Assembly (NCBI GenBank): GCA_016936455.1
Contig: JAFGXV010000007.1
Location: 1-64,000, forward strand
Direction: 5' to 3'
Length of the DNA: 64,000 nucleotides
Source: Desulfuromonadaceae bacterium
GTDB taxonomy: Bacteria > Desulfobacterota > Desulfuromonadia > Desulfuromonadales > Desulfuromonadaceae
How positions within the stretch are numbered: the stretch's first letter is position 1; every line of letters begins with the position of its first letter. Below the pieces are notes generated by a model. The model did not search any database, was not told where the DNA came from, and worked only from the letters and a program-made list of their open reading frames with translations. The position numbers and the translations under genes are program-made. Of this stretch, positions 25,054 to 34,430 are shown one piece after another.

Positions 25054-27552
25054 ATGGGGACAACAGAAACACCCCCCGTTGCGGCGTGGGCTCACAACGG
25101 ATTCGGCGAACGCTATCTGCCCGAGATCAATCCGCATGCATTTACGAGCACCGACTCGACAACGATTTTCCGGCAACGCTTTAGTGAACTGCTGACAAAA
25201 GAGAACAGCCTCCACGTCATCATCGGCACGGATTCGGGATTGCTACCCCTGTTTATCCTCAAAAACGGTCCCGCTGAAGGTAGCCGCTATCTTTTTATTG
25301 AAACCGACGAGATCTACCCGGCCATTCACGCCCTGGATGGGCTCAAAAACCTTTCCCCCAACCTTGTCATCACCTCAGCCAGACACTGGTTTAAAGAAGC
25401 CCAGGAACTGCAACTGGTCGACTATATTTATCTCGACGCCGTCCGCATCTGGGACAGCCTGTCCGTCAATGAAGCTCTGTTTCCCGGCTACCCGCAGCTA
25501 GCCGCCGAGGTCCGCAAACAACTGGATGCAACAGCCTATGAAGCCATCATGAAGCTGGGCTCCAAAAACTATATCAACAAGCAGATCGCCAACCTGTCAG
25601 AAAACAAAACGCCTGGCGGGATACTGGGCGACTTCAAAGAAAGGTTTCGCAGCAAAACCGCTTTAGTGCTCGGCGGCGGCCCATCCCTCGATGAATTTCT
25701 GCCGTGGATTAAACAGCATCAACACGACGTGGCAATTTTTGCCGTGTCGCGAGTTTCCAAATCATTGTTTGAACAGGGTATCGTTCCCCATTTCATCGTC
25801 AGCATTGACCATCAGGACTGCAATTTCGGAAACAGCCGGGAAATGTTCCTGTTTCCCGATGGGCCGCTGCTCATCAACGCCAACCACGTTGCGCCGCGCC
25901 TGTTAAGCACCTGGAGCGGCCCCAGCATCTATCTTGCCGAACGCTTCCCGTGGCACACGCCCTTGAACAAAAACATCCTGACGCCCTGGGGGCCAACGGT
26001 CACCAATACGGCGCTTGGCGTCGCCGTTGAAATGGGCTTTGGCCAGGTTCTTCTCGTGGGGGTGGATCTCTGTTTCAGCCAGAAGGGGTTCACTCACGCA
26101 CAAGACAGCGATGAATACCAGACAGGGCCAAAGCTGGATAGTACACTCACCGTGGAAACCAATGGCGGGGGCATCGCGGAAACACAATCCGATTATTCCT
26201 GCGCCATCAAATACCTGAGCGAGCAGACAGAACTCGCCCGGCAGAAAAATTGCCGGGTCATCTCGCCAGCAATCAATGCGGCCAAAATTGAAAACATCCC
26301 GTTTAAACCAATCGAGCAAATCTCGATTGAGCCGCTTGAACAAAGCGCCCTGACCAGCATTCAGGACAAACTGCCCGAGGAAAGCCGGGAAAATCGCGAG
26401 CGAGAAAACCTCCTGATCCGCGAAGAGCTGAACAGAATCTCCACGCAGACCGAAAAAATCCTCACCCTGTTACACGAAGCAGAAGCCTACCTGAACAAGA
26501 ACAAAACTGAAAACGGGCAAAAGAAGCTAAAATACGTGGCCGAAATCTACAAAAAAATAAGAAGCGGTCAAAATGACGCAAACAACTTCATAAAACAGTA
26601 TAACTTAAAGGCCTTCACTTCGATCATCAGCTCAATAAACATAAAAAACATCAAGCAGAAGGCTGCCGCCGAAAAACTCCCCCTGGAAGTTTCAACATAT
26701 ATTCAATCAGCACAGGAAGTATTAGATATCCTTGCCGGAGCAAAAGACAGAGTTTATGCCCGACTTGAGGAAGATGCACCAGTTCCTGATTTAGAAAAAA
26801 TCAAAAAAGCATGGGATCTTGACATATCGCATGGCGCAAGAATTCTTGTTTGGAAAAAACGGCGGCCAGACCTCTACAGTTGTTTTTCCAAGGCGGATCT
26901 AGAAATTATTCACAAATGGGAATCAGTCAATAACAACTCTATTAGAGAACGACTCAGCGAAGAATACAAAATCGAGCGATCGTATCCTCTTGATGGCGTT
27001 GACGCCAAAGCGGCCAACCTTTTTGCCGACAAAAATCGCACATCACTGCAACGTTTGATTGATGGGCTGGAAAGACATCCGGATACCGAGGCGGCCGGTG
27101 AGCTTCTTCAGCTGGTGAGGGGCTATCTGTATGAGCTGGATCACCAATACGACCAAGCCCTGAGCAGCTATCAGGAACTAGTCCATGACACCATGACCCC
27201 ATTGGCCGAAGAGGCGCTGCGCCGCATTTCGCTGATCAGCCTGTCGCAGAACAACCTTGAAACAGCAGCTCTTGCCCTGGAATGTCTGAGCCACACCTCT
27301 CTCGTTTATCTGGAGAAATACGCGGACCTGCTGTGCCTGCTTGACCGCAGGCAGGAGGCCGCTGATCGCTACATCGATTATCTTGAACGGGCGCCGCAGG
27401 ACATTGAGGCGTTGATCAAGCTGGGCAAAAACTACCGGGCCATGGGGGCTGAAGACGCGGCACGACAGATCTTCGAACTGGTCCTCCAGCAGCAACCCAC
27501 CAATGAAACCGCCCGCGCATTGCTTGTGGCGAGCGACAAGGAGCCCGTTTGA
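25054..27552 (+). CDS. Maf/DUF115 flagellin glycosyltransferase candidate with TPR tail (long form)
   Basis: 832 residues. The ATG at 25054 has AGGAGG at 7 bases; the ATG six bases earlier is too close to it. The DUF115 core lies at about residues 200-430 (ALVLGGGPSLDEFLPWI, FAVSRVSKSLFEQGIVPHFI, SIDHQD, NTALGVAVEMGF, GVDLCF). A long helical region follows (about 450-640), then TPR-like repeats (about 690-830, YDQALSSYQELV and similar). It heads the nonulosonic acid operon and overlaps the next gene by 4 bases, so it probably transfers that sugar to flagellin. Confidence 0.88.
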   Translation: MGTTETPPVAAWAHNGFGERYLPEINPHAFTSTDSTTIFRQRFSELLTKENSLHVIIGTDSGLLPLFILKNGPAEGSRYLFIETDEIYPAIHALDGLKNLSPNLVITSARHWFKEAQELQLVDYIYLDAVRIWDSLSVNEALFPGYPQLAAEVRKQLDATAYEAIMKLGSKNYINKQIANLSENKTPGGILGDFKERFRSKTALVLGGGPSLDEFLPWIKQHQHDVAIFAVSRVSKSLFEQGIVPHFIVSIDHQDCNFGNSREMFLFPDGPLLINANHVAPRLLSTWSGPSIYLAERFPWHTPLNKNILTPWGPTVTNTALGVAVEMGFGQVLLVGVDLCFSQKGFTHAQDSDEYQTGPKLDSTLTVETNGGGIAETQSDYSCAIKYLSEQTELARQKNCRVISPAINAAKIENIPFKPIEQISIEPLEQSALTSIQDKLPEESRENRERENLLIREELNRISTQTEKILTLLHEAEAYLNKNKTENGQKKLKYVAEIYKKIRSGQNDANNFIKQYNLKAFTSIISSINIKNIKQKAAAEKLPLEVSTYIQSAQEVLDILAGAKDRVYARLEEDAPVPDLEKIKKAWDLDISHGARILVWKKRRPDLYSCFSKADLEIIHKWESVNNNSIRERLSEEYKIERSYPLDGVDAKAANLFADKNRTSLQRLIDGLERHPDTEAAGELLQLVRGYLYELDHQYDQALSSYQELVHDTMTPLAEEALRRISLISLSQNNLETAALALECLSHTSLVYLEKYADLLCLLDRRQEAADRYIDYLERAPQDIEALIKLGKNYRAMGAEDAARQIFELVLQQQPTNETARALLVASDKEPV

Positions 27553-29258
27553 GCGCGCTGAAGCCCACGGCACCGCCCCGTGAGAAAGCGGTGGCTTTTA
27601 TTGTGGCCCGTCTTTCCTCGTCACGGCTGCCGGCCAAACAGCTGAGAATGGTCGGGGACAAACCGGTAGTGCAATGGATTATCGACAACCTCCGTCGCTG
27701 CCACGAACTCGACGAGATCGTCATCGCAACCGTCGCCGAGGATGAGAATCTTCCCCTGCGGGATTATGCCGAGCACCAGGGGCTGCCCTGTTTCTGGTAC
27801 CAGGGCGAGATCGATCACGTCACGACCCGGCTGCGCCGCGCGGCTGAACACTATCAGGCCGACATCTGCCTGCTGATCAGCGGCGACTGCCCGCTAGTCG
27901 ATGCGGAAGCCGTTGACCTGCTGGTGTCCGCCCTGAGGCAGGCACCGGAAGCCGAAGTGCTGCGCATTGAAAACCCGGAAGAAACCGTCTGCATGCTGGA
28001 AGGGGTTCATGCCGTCCGCCGCACGGCCTGGCAACGGGCGGATGACCTGTCCGTACGACCGGAGCAGAAGGAGCATCAGTTCCCGGTCATCGGCCAGCAG
28101 TCCCAGCTCTTTTCCTGGCTCACGGTCCATCTGCCGAAAAAGTTCTATGCTCAGAAGCATCGGCTGTCGGTTGACACGCTGGCCGACCTTGAGTTCATGA
28201 ACACCCTCCATGACCAGCTGCAGGCGCACAACAAGCCCTTCAGCCTTGAGAACGTGCTGGCATTGCTCGAGACCCGTCCGCAGTTGCGGGGTATCAATGA
28301 CCATGTCTACCAACGCCAGTTGATCGAAACGAAAACCCGACTCCTGTTTATCGTTGATGCCGGCGGGAGCTATGGTCTCGGCCATCTGACCCGCAGTGCC
28401 GAACTCGCCCGTCAGATTGTCGAACGCAAAGGCTGGCCCGTCACCTTTGTCATTGATGACGACGTGGCGTGCCACTACCTGGAACAGCGGGGATTCAGAA
28501 CCCACTGGGGAACGCTGGGGCGGCCAACCCGCAGCGGCACCGGCCAGCCAACTGCCGACTTCGACACCCTCTTCGCTGAACACAGCCTGCTGCTCATCGA
28601 CATCTTCGACCAGCGCAGCCTGCCGGAGAACTGGCGCAGCCAGCTGCCGGGCGGCCTGCCGGTCGTCTCGGTCGGCAATGCCCAGCCTTGGGCCGAGCAG
28701 ACCGATCTGCTGATCATGCCCGGCGTCAGCCGGATTCCTCAACCCGTTCGCGATCTGGAGCACAAACAGCAGCTTCGTGTTGTTGACGGGCTGGATGCTT
28801 TGATTCTGCGGCGGGAGTTTTTCGTCCCCCGCTCCAGCGAGAAGGATCTTGATCTTCTGGTCTACCTCCACCATGCCGAAATGCGGCAGCAGCTTGCGCA
28901 ATGGCTGGAGCAGGAACAGATCTCCGCCCTGGTCCTGAATGAATTTTGTCCGGACATGGCCGAACGGATGGCGCGCAGCCGGTTTTATCTCGGCGGATTC
29001 GGCACCGCCAGCTACGAGGCACTGGCTCTCAACGCCTGCCCGATCTGCTGGCCACACTCCGCCGTCAATCGCTGTGATGCCCTGCGCTTTTATACGGCCC
29101 TCAGCCTCCCGCCCCTGCTGGCTGAAACACCTGAGCAACTGATCCAGCTGCTCAGACCGCTCCTGTCGCAGCCGCCACTGGAACTGCCGCGGGTTCAGGA
29201 CAACAGTGCCCGGCTGATCAAACAGATGGTCGAACTGATCATCGGTGGTGAAAACTAA
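27549..29258 (+). CDS. Fusion of SpsF/PseF-like cytidylyltransferase and PseG-like hydrolase
   Basis: 569 residues with two domains. Residues ~12-250 match SpsF/acylneuraminate cytidylyltransferase-type enzymes (FIVARLSSSRLPAKQL, ISGDCPLVDAE, then HRLSVDTLADLE), which activate nonulosonic acids with CMP. Residues ~270-565 match the GT-B-like PseG hydrolase (DAGGSYGLGHLTRSAELA, LLIDIFDQ, FYLGGFGTASYEALAL), which removes the nucleotide before PseI acts. The start is a TTG overlapping the Maf stop, supported by AAGGAG 5 bases upstream. No ATG precedes the conserved N-terminus. The two steps flank PseI in the pathway. Confidence 0.82.
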   Translation: MSALKPTAPPREKAVAFIVARLSSSRLPAKQLRMVGDKPVVQWIIDNLRRCHELDEIVIATVAEDENLPLRDYAEHQGLPCFWYQGEIDHVTTRLRRAAEHYQADICLLISGDCPLVDAEAVDLLVSALRQAPEAEVLRIENPEETVCMLEGVHAVRRTAWQRADDLSVRPEQKEHQFPVIGQQSQLFSWLTVHLPKKFYAQKHRLSVDTLADLEFMNTLHDQLQAHNKPFSLENVLALLETRPQLRGINDHVYQRQLIETKTRLLFIVDAGGSYGLGHLTRSAELARQIVERKGWPVTFVIDDDVACHYLEQRGFRTHWGTLGRPTRSGTGQPTADFDTLFAEHSLLLIDIFDQRSLPENWRSQLPGGLPVVSVGNAQPWAEQTDLLIMPGVSRIPQPVRDLEHKQQLRVVDGLDALILRREFFVPRSSEKDLDLLVYLHHAEMRQQLAQWLEQEQISALVLNEFCPDMAERMARSRFYLGGFGTASYEALALNACPICWPHSAVNRCDALRFYTALSLPPLLAETPEQLIQLLRPLLSQPPLELPRVQDNSARLIKQMVELIIGGEN

Positions 29259-29291
29259 ATCTTCGCCAAGGATTTCCCGATAAGCCTAACT

Positions 29292-30317
29292 ATGGATGAA
29301 AAAGAACAAACACCCCAGCAGACTCTCCCGACGGGCCTGTGCCTTCTGGTCACCAGCATCGGCAAGAAGGTGCCCCTACTGTCAGCCCTGCGCAAGGCGC
29401 TGACGGAATTCAGCGCGCGCGAACAGCTCTGGCCGGGGCGACTGCTCGGCGGGGACTGCGACGCCAACTGCCTGGGACGCTACTTTGTCGACCATTTTGT
29501 CCAGCTGCCCGCAGATGGGCAGAGGACGCTCCCCGGTCTTCTGGACGTGTGTCGTCAATGGGGCGTCAACGCTATCATCCCGACACGGGATGCCGAGCTG
29601 CCTTTTTTCGCCCGGCACAAGGCGGAATTGGCGCAGGCCGGGATCACCGTCCACATCAGCGATCTCCCCGCCGTGACGCACTGTCTCGACAAGCTGCTGT
29701 TCTCCCAGCAGCTGCTGCAGGCGGGCTTTGCCCAGACCATCCCAACCGCAATCCGCCTCGCGGACCTGAATGCCCCATCCTTCGTTGTCAAAGAGCGTTA
29801 CGGCGCGGGCTCCAACAGGCAGCGGCTGAATCTCTCACACCGTGAAGCGGCCATCCATGCCGACAGCCTGGCGCACCCGATTTTTCAGCCTTATATTAAA
29901 GGACGCGAGTTCAGCGTCGACCTTTACCTCGACGCCCGGAGTCAGCCCCTGGGAACCGTGGTCCGCAGCCGTGATCTGATCGTCAACGGCGAAGCGCAAA
30001 TCACCACCACCGTTGACCACCCCGATATCGAAGAGCTCTGCAATCGCCTGACCCGCTCCTTGAAGCTGACCGGGCACCAGGTTATCCAGCTGATCGTCGA
30101 TGACAACGAGCAGATCCACCTTCTCGAATGCAACTGCCGCTTCGGTGGCGCATCGACCCTGAGCTTTGCGGCCGGGCTGCCAAGCCTGATGTGGTTTTTC
30201 TGCGCGGCCACAGGGCGCGACCTGAAACACTACCCATTCATCCGCTCCCCGCACCCGTTACGCCAGATCCGCCACCTGACGGATTGGGTGATCCCACTGC
30301 CCGCGGTAGAAATCTGA
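29292..30317 (+). CDS. ATP-grasp enzyme (carbamoyl-phosphate-synthase-like)
   Basis: 341 residues. An N-terminal Rossmann-like part (LCLLVTSIGKKVPLL) is followed by the ATP-grasp fold: FVVKERYGAGSN lysine loop near residue 160, GREFSVDLYLD near 205, and the metal-binding ECNCRFGGAS near 275. ATP-grasp enzymes form amide or ester bonds through acyl phosphates. Members of this type occur in nonulosonic acid and capsule clusters, where they may attach an acyl or amino-acid group to an amino sugar. The exact substrate is unknown. It lies between the cytidylyltransferase-hydrolase fusion and the synthase. Confidence 0.8.
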   Translation: MDEKEQTPQQTLPTGLCLLVTSIGKKVPLLSALRKALTEFSAREQLWPGRLLGGDCDANCLGRYFVDHFVQLPADGQRTLPGLLDVCRQWGVNAIIPTRDAELPFFARHKAELAQAGITVHISDLPAVTHCLDKLLFSQQLLQAGFAQTIPTAIRLADLNAPSFVVKERYGAGSNRQRLNLSHREAAIHADSLAHPIFQPYIKGREFSVDLYLDARSQPLGTVVRSRDLIVNGEAQITTTVDHPDIEELCNRLTRSLKLTGHQVIQLIVDDNEQIHLLECNCRFGGASTLSFAAGLPSLMWFFCAATGRDLKHYPFIRSPHPLRQIRHLTDWVIPLPAVEI

Positions 30318-30324
30318 GGTGGCC

Positions 30325-31383
30325 ATGAATCCAACACCCTGCATACAGATCAACAAACACCGCATCGGACCGGGGCACCCCTGCTACATCATTGCCGAAC
30401 TGTCCGCCAACCATCGGCAGGATTATCAGCAGGCCGTTGAGCTGGTGCACGCGGCCAAGGCGGCGGGAGCGGACGCCGTCAAGCTGCAGACCTATACCCC
30501 CGACACCATCACCCTGGACTGTGACGCACCCGCTTTCAACCATGCCGCGGACTCCCTGTGGCGCGGGAAGAATCTCTATCAGCTCTATCAGGACGCCTAT
30601 ACCCCCTGGGAATGGCAGCCAAAGCTCAAAGCCCTCGCCAACCATCTCGGCCTCGACCTGTTTTCCTCCCCCTTCGATCCAACCGCGGTGGACTTCCTCG
30701 AAAAGATGGAGGTGCCGGCCTATAAAATCGCCTCGTTCGAGATTGTCGACATCCCGCTGATTGAAAAAGCGGCCGCAACGGGAAAGCCGCTTATCCTGTC
30801 GACCGGCATGGCCACTGCGGAAGAGATCGGCGAAGCCGTCATGGCGGCGCGCAATGCCGGGGGCAAAGACATCGCTCTGCTCAAATGTTGCAGCGCCTAT
30901 CCGGCCCGCCCTGAGGAAATGAATCTGAACACCCTGGTCGACATACAATCACGCTTCAGGGTGCCGATCGGGCTGTCGGACCACACCCTGACAACGGAAA
31001 TTGCCGTCGCCGCGGTGGCCCTCGGCGCCTGCATCATCGAAAAGCATTTCACCCTCGACCGCGCCACCCCCAGCGCGGATGCCGCCTTCTCGCTCGAGCC
31101 GGCAGAATTCCGCGCCATGGTCCAGGCCGTGCGAACGGTTGAGCAGGCGCTGGGAACCGTGGCTTATGGCCCAACGGCGCGGGAACGGGAAAGCCTCGGT
31201 TTTCGCCGCTCCCTGTTTGTTGTCGACGACATTGCGCCCGGTGAGTGCTTGACCAGCGCCAATATCCGTTCGGTGCGTCCGGCCAGCGGGCTGGCGCCCA
31301 AAGAACTGAAAAACATCCTGGGACGACGGGCCCGGCACGTGCTGCGCAGAGGCACGCCCTTGCAGTGGGAGGATATCGAGTGA
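30325..31383 (+). CDS. pseI: Pseudaminic acid synthase-type NeuB family enzyme
   Basis: About 352 residues. The NeuB barrel (YIIAELSANHRQDYQQAVEL near residue 20, ADAVKLQTYTPDTITLD, SSPFDPTAVDFLE, KIASFEI, ILSTGMAT, GLSDHT) precedes a C-terminal SAF antifreeze-like domain (RRSLFVVDDIAPGE). The residues between the sheets resemble PseI more than NeuB or LegI. It condenses PEP with the 6-deoxy hexose released by PseG. The ATG at 30325 is preceded by GAGG; a GTG two codons earlier is possible. It overlaps the HAD gene by 4 bases. Confidence 0.88.
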   Translation: MNPTPCIQINKHRIGPGHPCYIIAELSANHRQDYQQAVELVHAAKAAGADAVKLQTYTPDTITLDCDAPAFNHAADSLWRGKNLYQLYQDAYTPWEWQPKLKALANHLGLDLFSSPFDPTAVDFLEKMEVPAYKIASFEIVDIPLIEKAAATGKPLILSTGMATAEEIGEAVMAARNAGGKDIALLKCCSAYPARPEEMNLNTLVDIQSRFRVPIGLSDHTLTTEIAVAAVALGACIIEKHFTLDRATPSADAAFSLEPAEFRAMVQAVRTVEQALGTVAYGPTARERESLGFRRSLFVVDDIAPGECLTSANIRSVRPASGLAPKELKNILGRRARHVLRRGTPLQWEDIE

Positions 31384-32078
31384 CGGAGGCTGGCCTGATT
31401 CAGGGAGTGGACGCACTCATTTTTGATCTCGATGACACGCTCTATTCCCAGGAAAGCTTTAAAAGAAGCGGCTTCACCGCGGTCGCCGCTTGGGCGGAAC
31501 AAAATCTCGCCGTCAACCGGCTGCAATGCCGCACCATGCTTGACCTCATCCTGGCCGAGCACGGCCCCTCCTACCCTCTGATGTTCAACCTTCTCACATC
31601 AAAACTGGGGCTTCCCCTGCCAGTCGTCGACGATCTGGTGCGTGAATTTATCAACCATGATCCGGCAATTGACTGCTACCCCGGCGTGAAAGAGATGCTC
31701 GCCGACCTTCGCCCCCGTTACCGGACGGGAATCCTGACCGACGGCCGCTTATCGGTGCAACAGAAAAAAATCCAAGCATTGGCCCTGCAAGGGCTGGTGG
31801 ATGAGATTCTTTACAGTGCGGAGCTGGGACTGGAAAAACCGGATCGGCAACTGTTCCTCTGGTTCGAAGAGCGTTTCGGCCTGAAAGGACGGCAACTGGT
31901 TTATATCGGTGACAATCCCCATAAAGACTTTTCAGGGGCCAGGGAGCGGGGCTGGAGAACCATCCGTGTCCTGACCGGCGAGCATGCCGACAGCCCTTGC
32001 CCCGCCGGCCAGGATGCTGAAATCATGCTTTCATCCGTTCTGGACCTCCCCAGCATTCTGCCCAGCCGTCCCCAATAA
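31380..32078 (+). CDS. HAD-family phosphatase
   Basis: 232 residues from a GTG that overlaps the PseI stop and has GGGAGG 7 bases upstream. A longer reading frame upstream lies inside pseI and is rejected. HAD motifs are visible: DLDDTLY (motif I, about residues 15-21), GILTDGR (motif II), LEKPD with the motif III lysine and GDNPHKDFSGARERGW (motif IV). It is likely a sugar-phosphate or nonulosonate-phosphate phosphatase of the pathway, as NeuAc-9-phosphate phosphatases are of this type, but the substrate cannot be read from sequence. Confidence 0.85.
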   Translation: MTEAGLIQGVDALIFDLDDTLYSQESFKRSGFTAVAAWAEQNLAVNRLQCRTMLDLILAEHGPSYPLMFNLLTSKLGLPLPVVDDLVREFINHDPAIDCYPGVKEMLADLRPRYRTGILTDGRLSVQQKKIQALALQGLVDEILYSAELGLEKPDRQLFLWFEERFGLKGRQLVYIGDNPHKDFSGARERGWRTIRVLTGEHADSPCPAGQDAEIMLSSVLDLPSILPSRPQ

Positions 32079-32089
32079 GAGATTGCGCG

Positions 32090-33205
32090 ATGCCTGAAGT
32101 CAGCGTCATTATTCCAGCCTACAACGCCGCAGCCTATCTGGCCAAAGCCCTCCAGAGCCTGGCGCGGCAAACCTACCAGAACTTCGAGATCATTGTCGTC
32201 GACGATGGCTCGACCGATAACAGTACAGTGATCGTGCAGCGTTTTCCCAACGTCCGCTACCATTACCAGGAAAATCAGGGGGAAGCCGCGGCCCGCAACA
32301 AGGGGATGGAACTTGCGCGGGGGCAGTTCCTGGCGTTCCTGGATGCCGACGACTGGTACGAGCCGAGCAAGCTGGAAAAGCAGGTCCGCTTCCTGCACCA
32401 GCACCCTCACATGGATGTCGTCTATTGCGATTTCAGAACCTATGACGAGAAAAGCGGCCGCTACTCGGTTCTGCCAGCCGAACCGTACCAGCCCGAGCGG
32501 GCCAACTTCCTGGCCAGGGTCCTATTTCGCCAGATCCTGCCCAATCTGGCCTGCAGCATGCTGAGAAGAGCCTGTTACACCGCTGGCTGCCGCTTCAAAC
32601 CGGGCCTGCGCCACGCCCCCGACTACGACTTTTGCCTGCAGCTACTGGAGCAGTTCACTTTCGGCTACCTGCAGGAGCCGTTATATGGCTACCGGCGTCA
32701 TGCGGGCAATGTCACCAATGCCCACGCCCAGCAGAAAGCCAGCGAAGTCCGCATCACCCGCGGCCTCGGGCTTGAAAAAATCAACCATATCGTCGCTCAA
32801 AGCACCTTCAGCAGTGAAGAAAAGAATCTGCTGCTGGCCAGGATTCTGCTCAAGATCGGCGAGTACTCGGCCTGCCTAGCACTGCTAAGCAAAGCAAAAT
32901 TTCCCGACGACAGCCCGCTGCCACTGTTCTATGCCGGCAACTGCCATTATGCCCTCGGGGCGCTGGAGGACAGCCGCTCCTGCTACCAATCGGCGCTGGC
33001 GCGGCAACAGGAGTTCCCCGAAGCACTCAACAATCTGGGCTGCGTCCTGCTCAAACGCGATGGAAAAAATGCGACCGACAAGCTCTTTCGAAAAGCCCTG
33101 GAACTGAGGCCGGGGTACATGGATGCAGAGAAGAATCTGGCCGGTGAGGACGCGCCGCATCTGACGCAGTTTGAATTAAGAACGATTCTGACACACTACT
33201 GTTGA
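32090..33205 (+). CDS. GT2 glycosyltransferase with TPR-like tail
   Basis: 371 residues. The N-terminal GT-A domain is classic GT2: VSVIIPAYNAAAYLAKAL, IIVVDDGSTDNS, GEAAARNKG, and the nucleotide-sugar-binding DADDW. The C-terminal ~110 residues hold two TPR-like helical repeats (FYAGNCHYALGALEDSRSCYQ, EALNNLGCVLL). It is the last gene of the plus-strand nonulosonic acid operon and overlaps the end of the convergent GT2 gene by 10 bases. It is probably a sugar transferase of the same glycan. Confidence 0.85.
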   Translation: MPEVSVIIPAYNAAAYLAKALQSLARQTYQNFEIIVVDDGSTDNSTVIVQRFPNVRYHYQENQGEAAARNKGMELARGQFLAFLDADDWYEPSKLEKQVRFLHQHPHMDVVYCDFRTYDEKSGRYSVLPAEPYQPERANFLARVLFRQILPNLACSMLRRACYTAGCRFKPGLRHAPDYDFCLQLLEQFTFGYLQEPLYGYRRHAGNVTNAHAQQKASEVRITRGLGLEKINHIVAQSTFSSEEKNLLLARILLKIGEYSACLALLSKAKFPDDSPLPLFYAGNCHYALGALEDSRSCYQSALARQQEFPEALNNLGCVLLKRDGKNATDKLFRKALELRPGYMDAEKNLAGEDAPHLTQFELRTILTHYC

Positions 33206-34428
33206 GCCGCCGTATCGTCCACCCACGGGTCGACGATTTCAACCCCTTGGCAGACGGCATTCCCCCTCAATTCCCGCAGAAGCGCCGCATGCAATTGCTC
33301 ATGCGTAATCAGCAGCGTTTCAATGCCGTAGGCGGGGAGATTTTCAATCCGGTCGACGGGAACCCGCGTGACCGGGCTGCGCTCGGGGAACTGGTCGAAC
33401 ATGACCTGCGGATAAGGGAGCCCCTGTTCATCCAGACAGTCGAGCAACGTTTCAGCGAACGAACCGGCCGCATAAAAAGCAACGCGCTGCGCGGTCAGGC
33501 CTTTCAGCAGTGCAAAAAGGCGCTGTCGCAGGAACGGGGGGACACCACCGACAAGCGCCTGCTCCTGCTGTTGACAGAGTTCGCGCAGTTTCCGCCGCTC
33601 CAAGAGGGCAGGAGCATGGGCGAGGATGTGATCCAGAACCTGCTTGAGTTCCGGCTGCAGCGCCACCGGAACCGATCCGCGCCCGATACGCTGCAGCAAC
33701 GCATCGCTCACCGAGATGCCGCAGCGCTGCAACGCCAGACGGCGCAGCTTCAGCACGGATTGCTGCTGCCAGGAAGCATTCTCGCTACTGATGCTCTGAT
33801 CGTGGATGCGGTAAGACAATAAGGATTCCGGCATATTGCACACGGGATAGGTCTCCGCGATCGCCAGCCACAGGGCATAATCTTCGATATGCAGCCAGTC
33901 AGGGCTGTAGCCGCCGAGGTCCCTGACCACCTGTGCATTGAAGACGACGCCGGAGTGGACGAAGGTATTGCGGACAAAAAGCTGCAGGTAATTCTCTTCC
34001 GGTGAAACCGGCAATTCAACCTCCCGGATCAGCCGCCCCAACGCATCGATCTGGGTATAAAAACAGCCACACAGCGCGATTTCAGGGCGCGCACGCAGCA
34101 GCTCAAGTTGCCGCGCCAGCTTCTCCGGCCGCCACAGGTCATCCGTGTCAATGCGTGCGATGTATCGGCCCTTCGCCCGCTGCAGCGCGGTATTCAGCGC
34201 CTTGACCACCCCGCCATTCTCCGGCTGACGAATCGGCCGAATGCGCGCATCGGTCTGGCAACGGATGATCTCCGCCGTGCCATCGGTCGAGGCATCATCA
34301 ACCAGGATCAACTCCAGGTTGCGATGGCTTTGTCGCAAAACCGAATCAATCGCAGCGCTCAGATATCTTTCCCCGTTGAAGACCGGCAGCAGCACGGAAA
34401 CGTCGGGTTCTCGCTTGGACAGATGCAC
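33196..34428 (-). CDS. GT2 glycosyltransferase with shared C-terminal Rossmann-like module
   Basis: 410 residues. The GT2 domain covers the first ~230 (VSVLLPVFNGERYLSAAI, LILVDDASTDGT, NGGVVKALNTALQ, IDTDDLW). The last ~96 residues (315-410) start RVAFYAAGSFAETLL and follow the pattern of the C-terminal module found in seven other proteins here, though the glycine loop is degenerate (YAAGS instead of YGAG). The start is a GTG without a clear ribosome site, 3 bases after the preceding stop. It ends the long minus-strand array and converges with the plus-strand operon. Confidence 0.82.
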   Translation of the reverse strand: MHLSKREPDVSVLLPVFNGERYLSAAIDSVLRQSHRNLELILVDDASTDGTAEIIRCQTDARIRPIRQPENGGVVKALNTALQRAKGRYIARIDTDDLWRPEKLARQLELLRARPEIALCGCFYTQIDALGRLIREVELPVSPEENYLQLFVRNTFVHSGVVFNAQVVRDLGGYSPDWLHIEDYALWLAIAETYPVCNMPESLLSYRIHDQSISSENASWQQQSVLKLRRLALQRCGISVSDALLQRIGRGSVPVALQPELKQVLDHILAHAPALLERRKLRELCQQQEQALVGGVPPFLRQRLFALLKGLTAQRVAFYAAGSFAETLLDCLDEQGLPYPQVMFDQFPERSPVTRVPVDRIENLPAYGIETLLITHEQLHAALLRELRGNAVCQGVEIVDPWVDDTAAQQ

Positions 34429-34430
34429 GT

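Noticed and set aside
31245-31379. N-terminal extension of the HAD phosphatase into pseI
   Set aside because: The extension is the out-of-frame reading of the SAF domain of PseI; the GTG at 31380 has GGGAGG 7 bases upstream and the HAD motif I follows at once.
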